Source: Streptomyces sp. A1136 (GTDB lineage Bacteria; Actinomycetota; Actinomycetes; Streptomycetales; Streptomycetaceae). From it: a DNA stretch of 64,000 nt. Every line of letters begins with the position of its first letter. Positions within the stretch are counted from its first letter, which is position 1. The position numbers were made by a program, and so were the translations under genes. Shown here one piece after another: positions 35,835 to 44,146 of the stretch. The stretch covers positions 62,001 through 126,000 of the forward strand of contig NZ_SSBJ01000004.1 of NCBI RefSeq assembly GCF_004795055.1, written 5' to 3'. Below the pieces are notes generated by a model that was not told where the DNA came from, searched no databases, and saw only the letters and a program-made list of their open reading frames with translations.

Positions 35835-36884
35835 ATGCGATCTGCCGGGGGTCGGCCAGGGTGGCCCGAGTCGGCTTCGCGGGAGGAGGACGGCGTGGGT
35901 GAGGGCGTCGGGCAGGGCGCGCTGCGGGTCGGAGTCCTGGCGTACCCGGGCTGTTTCGCGTCCGAAGTCTTCGGAGTTCCGGACCTGTTGACGATGGCCG
36001 GGCACGTCGCCGGAGCGGACGCGCCCGGCTACCGGGTGTCGGTCCTCTCGCCCCGCAGCCGGGTCACCGCCTCGGGTGGCGCGAGCCTGGACGTACGGCC
36101 CTTGCGCGAGGTCGACGTCCTCGTGGTCCCCGGTTTCGAACTGCACCCGGAGGCCGACCTCGACGCGCGGCTCGCCCGGCTGGCCCCCGAGATCACGGCG
36201 ATCCGCGCGCAGGCCGGCGCCGGCACCGCCGTCGTCTCCCTCTGCGTCGGTGCGTTCCTGCTCGCCGAGGCGGGACTCCTGGAGGGGCGCCGGGCCACCA
36301 CCTCCTGGCTGTACGCCGCCGAACTGGCCCGGCGCTGCCCCGGTGCCGACGTGCGCCCGGAGCACTTGGTCGTCACCGATACCGGGGTGACGACCACGGC
36401 CGCCTTCAGCGCCATGTACGACTTCGCGCTCGACCTGATCCGCCGACACAACGGCGCGCGTGTGGCCCGTGCCACCGCCCGGGTGGCGCTCGTCGACGAC
36501 GCCCGCGTGTCCCAGACCGCTTACGTCGATCCCCGGCTCCTCCCGCAGCCCGGCCGGGAGTTCGCCCAGAGGGTCATGCGCCGGCTGGACCAGAACCTCA
36601 CCGAACGGTACGACCTCGTCGCACTCGCGGACGCCTTCCGGGTCAGCACACGCACGCTGCTGCGCCGCTTCGCCGAAGAGACCGGACGCAGCCCGCTGGT
36701 GTACCTGCAAGCCTCTCGGGTCCGCCGCGCCCGCCATCTCCTGGAGACCACCGACCGCACCGTCGCGGCCGTCGCCGCAGCCGTCGGCTATCAGGACCCC
36801 GGCACCTTCGCCGCCCTCTTCGCCCGCCACACCGGTCACCGTCCGAGCGCCTACCGGACCGCCTTCCGCCGCACGGACCGCTGA
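35835..36884 (+). CDS. AraC-family regulator with DJ-1/PfpI-type N-terminal domain
   Basis: A 349-residue regulator. Residues about 30-205 form a class I glutamine-amidotransferase-like domain (VGVLAYPGCFASEVFGVPDLL; VDVLVVPGFEL; VVSLCVGAFLLAEAGLLEGR with its Cys; TTAAFSAMYDFALDLI). The C-terminal AraC domain has two helix-turn-helix motifs (LADAFRVSTRTLLRRFAEE and VAAAVGYQDPGTFAALFARH). I chose ATG 35835 because GGAGG ends nine bases upstream; reading further upstream would translate the hexanucleotide repeat as an Ala-Thr run. It probably regulates the divergent dienelactone hydrolase gene. Confidence 0.88.
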   Translation: MRSAGGRPGWPESASREEDGVGEGVGQGALRVGVLAYPGCFASEVFGVPDLLTMAGHVAGADAPGYRVSVLSPRSRVTASGGASLDVRPLREVDVLVVPGFELHPEADLDARLARLAPEITAIRAQAGAGTAVVSLCVGAFLLAEAGLLEGRRATTSWLYAAELARRCPGADVRPEHLVVTDTGVTTTAAFSAMYDFALDLIRRHNGARVARATARVALVDDARVSQTAYVDPRLLPQPGREFAQRVMRRLDQNLTERYDLVALADAFRVSTRTLLRRFAEETGRSPLVYLQASRVRRARHLLETTDRTVAAVAAAVGYQDPGTFAALFARHTGHRPSAYRTAFRRTDR

Positions 36885-37792
36885 GCGGCACGACCCGGGA
36901 AACCCGCCCGGCCCGATTCCACGAGCCATTTTCGATGCTGCGTACAACCATCCCCGCAGCCGGCGAGTCTTGGGCCCGCAAGTACATTTTCCGCGGCGGT
37001 GCCGGCCAGCGCGGCGCGGCCGGCACGGCCACCGGTGGCGACGCCGCCACGCCGCCGGTAGCTGACCGTCGGGCACCGGTCGTAGGGGGCCGGCCGCGGT
37101 CTGCCGCAGCCGGCCCCGCCATCCCGCGCGGCGCGATCGGCCCCTTTCCCCCGCGGAGGGCCGCCCCTCGCGCCGCCTTTGCTCGCGACCTGCTGTGGAC
37201 CCGCGGTGTTCGAGCCTGGGGCGCCGACGCCACGTGCGTCCTCCTCACGCCGCCGCCGCGCATCCGCCCGCCCTTTCCGCTGAGCAGGTCGCGCATCCGG
37301 GCGATCCATGCCCATGCCTGACCGGCCTACCGCTCACGCCGGGGAAATCGGCTCCAGACCCGGCAGATGGTGTCGGATGAGTCTGCTGAAGTCCCGATCT
37401 GCGGACGCACGGGTGACCCTCGGTGCGGCAGCGTATGGGCCCTGCCGCCCCTGGTCGCCCGGGCAGGCCGCCGCTCGGATCTCCGCCGGGACACGGAACC
37501 CGACGCCCCACCACGATGCCGGGAGACGGCTCACTCGCCGGCGGGCCCCACGGAGGCAGGGACCGGGCAGACGGCGACGGTCGGCTGCACCGGCGGCGAC
37601 GGGCCGGAGCGCGGGCGAGCCCGGGGGGGCGGAGGCCTCAGGATCAGCGGCGGGCCGCAACGAACACCTACTCCGACGTCTGGGCGCTCTGCCTGACCAT
37701 GCACCCCGACCACCAACGGTGACGGCCGGGGCGCCCTGACCGGCGCCACAACGGCGGCTGCCTGTGCGCACGGTCGGCCCCGAGGTCTTGCG
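36885..37792. other. 900-bp region without a recognisable gene
   Basis: Several open frames cross this region on both strands but none gives a recognisable protein or has a convincing ribosome site. A perfect 9-bp hairpin, GTGCCGGCC and GGCCGGCAC around a ten-base loop, lies at 36999-37026 and may end the AraC transcript. The rest may be decayed coding sequence; the minus-strand stretch near 37340-37450 (ending LIRHHLPGLEPISPA) has a faint protein-like look. Confidence 0.4.
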
Positions 37793-37815
37793 TCATGCGT
37801 CCATCGGACGCATGA
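37793..37815. promoter_or_regulatory. Operator palindrome, first of a tandem pair
   Basis: TCATGCGTCC-ATC-GGACGCATGA is a perfect inverted repeat with 10-bp arms and a 3-bp centre. It shares the half-site TGCGTCC with the next box, and the two centres are 22 bp apart, about two helical turns. It lies just upstream of the aldolase-TetR operon and is the probable TetR operator. Confidence 0.75.
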
Positions 37816-37836
37816 TGTGCGTCCAATGGACGCACA
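37816..37836. promoter_or_regulatory. Operator palindrome, second of a tandem pair
   Basis: TGTGCGTCC-AAT-GGACGCACA is a perfect inverted repeat with 9-bp arms and a 3-bp centre, directly abutting the first palindrome and ending 16 bases before the aldolase ATG at 37853. Half-site and spacing match its neighbour, as expected when two regulator dimers bind side by side. Confidence 0.75.
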
Positions 37837-37852
37837 AGGGGAAGAGGGCGAC

Positions 37853-38710
37853 ATGCAGGAGCGGGCGGCCGACCGCGTGAAGACGAGTGGCACGGCGACG
37901 GTCGGGGCGGCGGACGGCCCGCGCGGCAGTGCCTTCGTACCGCGACAGGAAGACCTGCGGTTGCCACTGCCTCCCGTGTTCGACGACATGGACCAGGAAC
38001 GCGAGCACCGCAAGCAGCGGCTCGCGGGCGCCTGCCGTGTCTTCGGCCGGTTCGGCTTCTCCGAAGGCGTGGCGGGGCACATCACGGTGCGCGACCCCGA
38101 GTATCCGAACATGTTCTGGGTCAACCCGTTCGGTATGTCCTTCCGACACATCCGGGTCTCCGACCTGATCCTGGTCGATGACGAGGGTCAGGTCCGTCAC
38201 GGTCGGCGCCCGGTCAACCGGGCGGGGTTCGTGATCCATTCCGCTGTTCACAAGGCCCGTCCGGACGTCGTCGCGGCCGCCCACGCACACGCCGTGCACG
38301 GGAAGGCCTTCTCCAGCCTGGGGCGGCTGCTGGATCCGATCACCCAGGACGCCTGCGCCCTCTACGAGCAGCACACTCTTCACCGGGACGGCGCCGGCGC
38401 GGTGGTGGTGGACGAGGAGGCGGGCCGACAGCTCGCCGCGGGTCTCGGCCCGCACAAGGCCGTCATCCACCAGAACCACGGCATCTTCACGGTCGGCGAG
38501 TCCGTCGACGAGGCGGCCTGGTGGTTCATCTCCATGGAGCGCAGCGCCCAGGCGCAGTTGCTCGCGCAGGCCGCCGGCACGCCCCTGCTGATCGACCCCG
38601 ACGCCGCCCGGTACACCCGCGACCAAACCGGCTTCCCGCTCGCCGGCTGGTTCTCCTTCCAGCCCCTGTGGGACGAGATCGTGCGCACCGACCCCGACCT
38701 CTTCGAGTAG
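37853..38710 (+). CDS. Class II aldolase/adducin family protein
   Basis: A 285-residue protein. The region GFSEGVAGHITVRDPEYP, the zinc-site signature AAAHAHAVHGKAFS, and the later His of VIHQNHGIFTVG match class II aldolases of the fuculose-phosphate type. Longer members with this spacing are often decarboxylases or unassigned enzymes, so the substrate is open. I chose ATG 37853, with GAAGAGGG upstream, because an earlier ATG at 37826 lies inside the operator palindrome. It leads the operon; the TetR gene follows after nine bases. Confidence 0.85.
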   Translation: MQERAADRVKTSGTATVGAADGPRGSAFVPRQEDLRLPLPPVFDDMDQEREHRKQRLAGACRVFGRFGFSEGVAGHITVRDPEYPNMFWVNPFGMSFRHIRVSDLILVDDEGQVRHGRRPVNRAGFVIHSAVHKARPDVVAAAHAHAVHGKAFSSLGRLLDPITQDACALYEQHTLHRDGAGAVVVDEEAGRQLAAGLGPHKAVIHQNHGIFTVGESVDEAAWWFISMERSAQAQLLAQAAGTPLLIDPDAARYTRDQTGFPLAGWFSFQPLWDEIVRTDPDLFE

Positions 38711-38719
38711 GGCGCCCAC

Positions 38720-39475
38720 ATGACGACCGCCTCTGACCAGAGCCAGCCGACCGCCCCGGCCCAGGGGGCCGCGGAACCGGGTTCCGCCTCGTGGTGGCAG
38801 GCGCGGTACGCCGAACGCGACCGACGCCGACCGCGTACGGGCGGGCTCACCCTTGAGCGGATCACCGCGGGCGCGCTCGAACTGGCCGACCGGGCAGGAT
38901 TGGACTCCCTCACGATGCGCAGCCTCGGGGAGCACCTCCAGGTGCGCCACACCTCCCTGTACCGCCATGTGGCGAGCCGCGAGGAGTTGTTGATCGAGAC
39001 CGTGGACCACATGCTGGGGGAGATCCGGCTCCCTTCCCTCGACGGCGACTGGCGGGCCGGCCTGGAGCAGGGCGCGCGGGAGTTCCGTCGCGTCCTCCTC
39101 GGCCACCCGGCCCTCGTACCGGCCCTGACGAGCGGCCAGTTGCTCGGCCCCAACGCGTTGCGGGCCCGTGAGCACGCCCTCGGGCAGCTCCTCGCCCAGG
39201 GATGGGAACCGCGCACGGCCGTGCACGTCTACCTCACGGTCACCCACTTCGTGATCGGCTCCGCCGTGCTCGACACCGGTGGGGCGGCCCGAACAGCCCC
39301 GCAGCGCGCGGCGATGACCGAACTCTTCGCCGGTCTGTCCCCCTTGACCCACCCGGTGGTTCGCCACCACGCGGACCTTCTCAACTCCCTCGACGGAGAC
39401 GCAGAGTTCGACTTCGGGCTGCGCGTGCTGGTGTCGGGACTCGATCACTTGCAGGGCGAAGGGGCCGGAACGTGA
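38720..39475 (+). CDS. TetR/AcrR-family regulator
   Basis: A 251-residue repressor with a 35-residue lead, then the TetR helix-turn-helix (LTLERITAGALELADRAGLDSLTMRSLGEHLQVRHTSLYRHV, read in parts at about 43-85). The TetR_C-like ligand domain contains HPALVPALTSGQLLGPNAL and YLTVTHFVIGSAVLD. It lies in the middle of the operon and probably binds the two palindromes at 37793-37836, controlling all four genes. The next gene overlaps its stop (TGATG). Confidence 0.9.
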   Translation: MTTASDQSQPTAPAQGAAEPGSASWWQARYAERDRRRPRTGGLTLERITAGALELADRAGLDSLTMRSLGEHLQVRHTSLYRHVASREELLIETVDHMLGEIRLPSLDGDWRAGLEQGAREFRRVLLGHPALVPALTSGQLLGPNALRAREHALGQLLAQGWEPRTAVHVYLTVTHFVIGSAVLDTGGAARTAPQRAAMTELFAGLSPLTHPVVRHHADLLNSLDGDAEFDFGLRVLVSGLDHLQGEGAGT

Positions 39476-40377
39476 TGGGCATGCCGAGGAGCGCGGTCCT
39501 GCCACCGCTGCGCCAGTGGACCCGGCACGGCAGCCATGTCAGGGTCGGGGGCCGGCTGATCTTCGTACGCCAGGACGGTCCTGCGGCCGGGGCTCCGGTG
39601 ACACTGCTCCACGGCTTCCCCACCTCTTCCCACGACTGGGCGGCGGTCGTGCCGTCCCTGACCGAGGCCGGACTGCGGGTCACCACCCTTGACTTCCTCG
39701 GTTTCGGGGAGAGTGACAAACCGCGCCGGCACACGTACTCGGTGCTCGACCAGGCCACGCTGGTCGAGGAGGTGTGGAGCCGGTTCGGCATCGGAACCAC
39801 CGCCCTGGTCGCCCATGACTACGGCGTCAGCGTGGGGCAGGAGCTGCTGGCCCGGAATCCGTCGCGCCTCACTCGCGTGGCCTGGCTCAACGGCGGGCTC
39901 TACCCCGACCTGCACCGCCCGGTGCCGACCCAGCGCCTGCTGCACGGGCCGCTCGGCCCACTGGTCGCGCCCCTGACCACCCGCCGCCGATTCGGGGCTG
40001 CCCTGCGCGGTGTGCTGGGGCGGGAGCTCTGCGACGAGGACGTACGGGAACTCTGGGCGGCGGCGTCCCGGGCGGGCGGCCACCGGCGCGCGCCGAAGCT
40101 GCTGCGCTACATCGACGAGCGCCGTCGCCATGCCGGGCGGTGGACGACGGCCCTGGAGGAATACCCCGGCCCGGTGCTCTTCGTATGGGGTCCGGCCGAT
40201 CCCGTCAGCGGCGCCCACGTACTGGCGCGCATCCGCACCAGGGTCCCCCGGGCCTCGGTCGTCGAACTCGTCGGACCGCCTCCGGTCGGACACTATCCGC
40301 AGCTGGAAGATCCGCCCGCCGTCGCCGAGGCACTCGGCTCCTTCCTGCGGGCGACTCCCGTGCCGGATCTGCCCTGA
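39475..40377 (+). CDS. Alpha/beta hydrolase with Asp nucleophile (epoxide hydrolase / haloalkane dehalogenase type)
   Basis: A 300-residue hydrolase. HGFPTSSHDW (46-55) provides the oxyanion region, FLGFGESDKP follows, and the nucleophile motif AHDYGVSVGQ has Asp115 in place of Ser. Asp at this position marks epoxide hydrolases and haloalkane dehalogenases. WGPADPVSG and GHYPQLEDP supply the probable remaining acid and His. It starts at ATG 39475 inside the TetR stop (GTG 39472 is an alternative), so it is coupled to the regulator. Confidence 0.85.
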   Translation: MGMPRSAVLPPLRQWTRHGSHVRVGGRLIFVRQDGPAAGAPVTLLHGFPTSSHDWAAVVPSLTEAGLRVTTLDFLGFGESDKPRRHTYSVLDQATLVEEVWSRFGIGTTALVAHDYGVSVGQELLARNPSRLTRVAWLNGGLYPDLHRPVPTQRLLHGPLGPLVAPLTTRRRFGAALRGVLGRELCDEDVRELWAAASRAGGHRRAPKLLRYIDERRRHAGRWTTALEEYPGPVLFVWGPADPVSGAHVLARIRTRVPRASVVELVGPPPVGHYPQLEDPPAVAEALGSFLRATPVPDLP

Positions 40378-40457
40378 TCGCCGCACGGGTGGTCGTCGTG
40401 TCTCGCCCTCCGGCGACGCCGACGACGGAGAATCGGAACCGAACTCAAGGAGGCCTT

Positions 40458-40790
40458 ATGATCTTCATCACCGCAAAGTTCCAGGTCCGGCCCGAGCACG
40501 CGGACCGCTGGCCGCAGATCGCAGCCGACTTCACCGCCGCTACCCGCGCCGAACCCGGCTGTCTGTCCTTCGATTGGTCGCGGAGCGTCGACGATCCGAA
40601 CGAGTACGTCCTGGTCGAAGCGTTCCGTGACGACGAGGCGGGGGCGGCTCATGTCCGGTCCGACCACTTCAAGGCGGCGCAGCGGACTCTGCCGCGCCAT
40701 CTGGCCGCGACGCCCCGCATCGTGAACATGCAATTGCCGCAGGACGACTGGTCTTTGCTGGGCGAGATGGCTGTCGACGGTCAGTCCTGA
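40458..40790 (+). CDS. Antibiotic biosynthesis monooxygenase (ABM) family protein
   Basis: A 110-residue ferredoxin-fold protein. MIFITAKFQVRPEHADRW, EPGCLSFDWSRSVDDPNEYVLVEAFRD and HVRSDHFKAAQRTLP match the ABM/YgiN family of cofactor-free quinol or polyketide monooxygenases. AAGGAGG eight bases before ATG 40458 is a strong site. It is the last gene before a strong terminator. The 80-bp gap from the hydrolase gene could hold its own promoter. Confidence 0.85.
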   Translation: MIFITAKFQVRPEHADRWPQIAADFTAATRAEPGCLSFDWSRSVDDPNEYVLVEAFRDDEAGAAHVRSDHFKAAQRTLPRHLAATPRIVNMQLPQDDWSLLGEMAVDGQS

Positions 40791-40826
40791 CGGCCGGTCC
40801 TGACGACCAGTCCTGACGGGGCTGGG

Positions 40827-40858
40827 CGACCCGGCCCGGCTACGGCCGGGCCGGGTCG
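40827..40858 (+). terminator. Strong hairpin terminator with TACG tetraloop
   Basis: CGACCCGGCCCGGC, loop TACG, GCCGGGCCGGGTCG: a perfect 14-bp stem closed by C-G around UACG, one of the most stable RNA tetraloops. It lies 36 bp after the ABM stop and 62 bp before the convergent CsbD stop (40921), and may serve both. Confidence 0.85.
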
Positions 40859-40920
40859 GGCCTCCACCCGTGCGTCCCTCACATCCCTGTATCCTCGTTG
40901 GGTTCGGGGGGCAGGTCACG

Positions 40921-41094
40921 TCAGCCCTTGAAGGCGTCCTTACCCTGTTCCTTCACCTGCCGGGCCTTTCCGCGGGCCTCCAGGGCGACCCCCTTGGCCT
41001 CGGTGGTCCTGTTCCCCAAGGCGTGCGCCACTTTCCTCACGGACTTGCCGATCACCTGCTCGGCCCGGGCCTTTATTTTCTCGCCGGCGCTCAT
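40921..41094 (-). CDS. CsbD family stress protein
   Basis: A 57-residue protein. SAGEKIKARAEQVIGKSVRKV, then GNRTTEAKGVALEARGKARQVKEQGKDAFKG, is the CsbD repeat pattern (KxKGxxxQxxGKxxE style). CsbD proteins are small, very hydrophilic general-stress proteins of unknown mechanism. ATG 41094 has GAGAGGGG upstream. It belongs with the GlsB-type gene upstream on the same strand, another stress family. Confidence 0.9.
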   Translation of the reverse strand: MSAGEKIKARAEQVIGKSVRKVAHALGNRTTEAKGVALEARGKARQVKEQGKDAFKG

Positions 41095-41136
41095 GACCGA
41101 CCCCTCTCTCACCGGGGGCGACAAACGGGGACGGAC

Positions 41137-41349
41137 TTACACCGTCAGCCGGAGCCCGCGGGGCAGCGCGGCACGGAACGCCCACCGCAGCGCGCGCCGT
41201 AGAGCCAGTCCCGCGCCCCATGCCAGCAGCCGCACGCCCCAGATCGCGAGCCGCAGCAGGATCAGGCGCCTGAAAGCCCCGAGGGGTACACGAGCGAATG
41301 AGCGGCGGCCGCCCCGCTTGTGCCCGCGTCTACGCGAGCCGACTTTCAC
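41137..41349 (-). CDS. Small basic protein coupled to GlsB
   Basis: A 70-residue protein, not recognised. It is strikingly basic: the first 30 residues contain SRRRGHKRGGRRS, followed by an amphipathic to hydrophobic stretch (LILLRLAIWGVRLLAWGAGLALRRALRWAF) and a basic end. It may sit on the membrane surface. GTG 41349 overlaps the GlsB stop (GTGA), so it is translated together with GlsB. It is 42 bp before CsbD. Confidence 0.6.
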   Translation of the reverse strand: MKVGSRRRGHKRGGRRSFARVPLGAFRRLILLRLAIWGVRLLAWGAGLALRRALRWAFRAALPRGLRLTV

Positions 41350-41612
41350 GAATGTCTCCGACCGGCGACGAGCCGGTAGACCACCAGCAGAACGAGGGAA
41401 CCGACGATGGCCGCGATCCAGGTGGAGAGCTCGAAGAAGCCGTCGACGGAGTCGACCCCGAAAATGACCTTGCCGAGCCATCCGCCCAGCAAGGCGCCGG
41501 CGATGCCGATGAGGATCGTAAGGATGAAGCCGCCAGGGTCACGGCCCGGCATCAGCACCTTCGCGATGATTCCGGCGAGAAGGCCAAGCACAATCCAGCC
41601 GATGATGCCCAT
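41346..41612 (-). CDS. GlsB/YeaQ/YmgE family stress-response membrane protein
   Basis: An 88-residue protein with three membrane helices: IIGWIVLGLLAGIIAKVL, GFILTILIGIAGALLGGWLGKVIFG and STWIAAIVGSLVLLVVYRLV. The PGRDPGG loop after the first helix is the family signature. AGAGGAAATC precedes ATG 41612. The family is stress-inducible in many bacteria. It overlaps the small basic protein and follows the LysR gene by 29 bp on the same strand. Confidence 0.9.
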   Translation of the reverse strand: MGIIGWIVLGLLAGIIAKVLMPGRDPGGFILTILIGIAGALLGGWLGKVIFGVDSVDGFFELSTWIAAIVGSLVLLVVYRLVAGRRHS

Positions 41613-41641
41613 GATTTCCTCTTAGCTACATGGAAACCCTT

Positions 41642-42613
41642 TTAAAGGCATATGCACCGTCTGCCCGATTCCAAACATCGGTGGCGGCAGGGGTTCCCGC
41701 CTACCGCCGGCAGGCTCTCCCGCAGCCTGTCCAGCAGTGCCCGCGCTGCCGGACCCGCGGGGCCGGTGGATCTCCAGGCAAGGGCGATGCGGGCCCGGAT
41801 CTGAGGGTGGACGATGGTCAGGGTCCGCAGGGGCACGCCGATCGACGAACCGTCCTCCTCCTCGCCGCTCGGCAGCACCGCGACGCCCAGCCCCCGGGCG
41901 GCGAGCCGCGCGAGCACATCCGGGGCCGCCGCCTCGAAGGCGACGCGGGGACGGAACCCGACCTGCGCGCAGGCACGTTCGAGCGCCGCCCGCACGCCGG
42001 TGCCACGCGGAAGGCAGATCAGAGCCCGGTCGCGCAGGCCGGCCAGCGGGATGCCGGTACGGTCCGCTCCGTCGAAGACCGGGTCGCCGGCCTCGGCGAC
42101 GACGGCCAAGGGAACGTCGATCACCGTCTGCAGCGACAACCCGGGCGGCGGTACCTCACCGGTCGGCCCGAGAAGGGCGATGTCGAGCTCCCCGGCCAAC
42201 AGGGCCGCCTGCATCCGCTCCGAGGTGTCCTCGGTGAGCGCGATCTCCAAGGCGGGGTGGGCCTCGTGGAAGTCCGCGAGAAACGCGGCGATGTCGAACG
42301 CGTGGCCTGCGGCCCCGGAGACGAGGCCGAGCGACGCCCTGCCGCGCAGGAGCCCCGTGTACGCGTCGACCGTCTCGCGCACCGCGTCCGCGGCGGCCAG
42401 TGCCGCCCGTGCGTACGGCAGGACCGCCCGGCCCGTCTCGGTCAGCGTCACCGAACGGTGCGAGCGATCCAGTAGCGGCTGCCCCAACTCCGACTCCAAT
42501 TGCCGGACTTGCGCACTCAGGCCCGGCTGCGCCAGGTGCAGGCGGGCCGCCGCCCGCGTGAAGCTGCCCTCTTCGACGACTGTGACGAAGTAGCGCAGCT
42601 GACGAAGTTCCAT
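41642..42613 (-). CDS. LysR-family transcriptional regulator
   Basis: A 323-residue LysR regulator. The N-terminal helix-turn-helix is MELRQLRYFVTVVEEGSF, TRAAARLHLAQPGLSAQVRQ; the effector domain starts near LLRGRASLGLVSG (about 90) and includes IALTEDTSERMQAALLAGELDIAL. The last 20 residues (GGNPCRHRCLESGRRCICL) are unusually Cys/Arg-rich and look like readthrough into non-coding sequence. It is divergent from the DinB-type gene at 42685 across 71 bp. A weak dyad, TAGA-N14-TCTA (42626-42647), and CCATATGG (42652-42659) lie in that gap, where a LysR site is expected. Confidence 0.9.
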   Translation of the reverse strand: MELRQLRYFVTVVEEGSFTRAAARLHLAQPGLSAQVRQLESELGQPLLDRSHRSVTLTETGRAVLPYARAALAAADAVRETVDAYTGLLRGRASLGLVSGAAGHAFDIAAFLADFHEAHPALEIALTEDTSERMQAALLAGELDIALLGPTGEVPPPGLSLQTVIDVPLAVVAEAGDPVFDGADRTGIPLAGLRDRALICLPRGTGVRAALERACAQVGFRPRVAFEAAAPDVLARLAARGLGVAVLPSGEEEDGSSIGVPLRTLTIVHPQIRARIALAWRSTGPAGPAARALLDRLRESLPAVGGNPCRHRCLESGRRCICL

Positions 42614-42684
42614 AACCGCGCATGCTAGATGGCAGCAGAACTGTCTATTGGCCATATGGATGAGCCGCCCGCACGCTTGATCAC

Positions 42685-43335
42685 ATGGAAAAGGCGACGA
42701 CAGTCAAGGACGAGCAAGCCGATATCAAGGCCGCCATCGCCGCGGAACGCCGCGAGTTGGCCGACCTCTTCGACAGCCTGCGGGCCGACGGGTGGAACGC
42801 GCCGAGCCTGTGTGAAGGGTGGACGGTCCGCGAGGTCGTCGCGCACATGTCGATGGGCTTCCGGCTCTCCCTGCCCGCCACCCTGCGCGAACTGGTCAAA
42901 GCCAGAGGCAACCTCCACCGCATGACCGACCGCGTCGCCCGGCGCGACGCGACCGCGCACTCCGTCGCGGAACTCGGCGCCTTCCTGCGTGACAACGCCG
43001 ACCACCCGTGGACGCCGCCGGTCGGCGGGCTCGTCGCCGCCCTCGGACACGACGTGGTCCACGGGCTGGACGTCACGACCGCCCTCGGGCTCGACCGGCG
43101 CGTCCCAGTGGACCGGCTCCGCATCCTGCTCGACGACATCAAGCCCCGCGGCCTGAAGTTCTTCGGTGTCGACCTCACCGGGATACGGCTGTGCGCAGAG
43201 GACATGGACTGGTCCTACGGCGTGGGGGACCCGGTGTACGGAGCCGCCCAGGACCTCCTCGTGGTGGCCTTCGGCCGCCGTCTGCCGCCCGGCCGCCTCC
43301 GCGGCCGAGCGAGCAACCGCTTCACCGACCGCTGA
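42685..43335 (+). CDS. Maleylpyruvate isomerase / DinB-like mycothiol-dependent family protein
   Basis: A 216-residue four-helix-bundle protein. RRELADLFDSLRADGWNAPSLCEGWTVREVVAHM (about 20-55, read in parts) and ALGHDVVHGLDVTTALG contain the three His expected to bind the metal. Actinobacterial members of this family use mycothiol or a divalent metal for isomerisation or conjugation; most are unassigned. ATG 42685. It is probably controlled by the divergent LysR. Its 3' end overlaps the convergent regulator gene by 14 bp. Confidence 0.8.
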   Translation: MEKATTVKDEQADIKAAIAAERRELADLFDSLRADGWNAPSLCEGWTVREVVAHMSMGFRLSLPATLRELVKARGNLHRMTDRVARRDATAHSVAELGAFLRDNADHPWTPPVGGLVAALGHDVVHGLDVTTALGLDRRVPVDRLRILLDDIKPRGLKFFGVDLTGIRLCAEDMDWSYGVGDPVYGAAQDLLVVAFGRRLPPGRLRGRASNRFTDR

Positions 43336-44146
43336 CGGCCCTGCGCACCCGGCCCCCCTGCGGCTCTCGGCGTTCCCCACCGGCTTGCCGGCCGGCGGCG
43401 TCCGCGTCCGCGTCGGGGTCGGGATCGGGTACCGCGGCATGCCGCAGTTCGACGCAGCATTCGCCCGGGCGGGGGGCGAGGACGGCCCGGACGGTCGCCG
43501 CCCGCAGGCCGTGGAGGTAGCCGGTGAGGAAGGCGTGGTTCATGCCGCAGACCAGCTCGGGCGCCTGAGCGGCCAGCGGATGGAAGGGGCAGTTGCGCAG
43601 CCGTAGCCGGTCCGGGGCCTCCCGGGCGGGTTCGAAGCCGTGCCGGTCCAGCATGCGCTCGCACAGGGTCAGGCCGCGTTCGGCGCCGAGGCGGCCGGGA
43701 CGCAGTCGTGCGCGTTCCTCCTCGCCCAGCGCCTCGCCCCGTTCCTCGGCGGTGCGCATGGCCGCTTGGACGGCGTTCTCGCCCTCGCCTTCGCTGACCA
43801 CGGCTTGGAGGAGCATGCCGGCCAGGAGTTCGTGGCGGCGGTCGGGGATGCTGACCTGGATGGGCGTGTCGGTGGGTTCGTACACCTTGGGCTGCCGGCC
43901 GACCTTGCGAATGCCGGTGGGGGACCCGTAGCGGGCACGCAGCAGGCCGGCGTCGACCAGCTTGTCGAGGTGAAACGCCGCGAGCTTCCGAGATATGCCG
44001 GCGCTGGCGGCCGCCTCGTCGCGCGTGACGGGGCGGCGGGCGCGACGGATGAAGGCGAACATCTGTCGCCTGGTGCCCTCGCCGAGCGCGCTGACGGAGT
44101 CGATGGCGGCGTCCTCGGAGGACAACGGCGAAGTCGTGTCAGTCAT
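43322..44146 (-). CDS. SufR-like helix-turn-helix regulator with probable Fe-S Cys motif
   Basis: A 274-residue regulator. The winged helix-turn-helix lies at about 20-75 (EGTRRQMFAFIRRARRPVTRDEAAASAG, then SRKLAAFHLDKLVDAGLL). The C-terminal half has NCPFHPLAAQAPELVCGMNHAFLTGYL and PGECCVEL, placing Cys186, Cys200, Cys230 and Cys231. A similar Cys pattern binds an Fe-S cluster in SufR-type regulators. The tail (DPDPDADADA and on) is low complexity. No suf genes are nearby; the divergent DUF2231 gene and the dyad at 44243-44258 suggest local control. ATG 44146. Confidence 0.8.
   Translation of the reverse strand: MTDTTSPLSSEDAAIDSVSALGEGTRRQMFAFIRRARRPVTRDEAAASAGISRKLAAFHLDKLVDAGLLRARYGSPTGIRKVGRQPKVYEPTDTPIQVSIPDRRHELLAGMLLQAVVSEGEGENAVQAAMRTAEERGEALGEEERARLRPGRLGAERGLTLCERMLDRHGFEPAREAPDRLRLRNCPFHPLAAQAPELVCGMNHAFLTGYLHGLRAATVRAVLAPRPGECCVELRHAAVPDPDPDADADAAGRQAGGERREPQGGRVRRAVSGR

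Noticed and set aside
37334..37771. Minus-strand frame of 145 codons ending LIRHHLPGLEPISPA
   Set aside because: No ribosome site, no family match that I recognise, and Arg/Pro/Ala-rich composition; kept only as a remark on the gene-free region.
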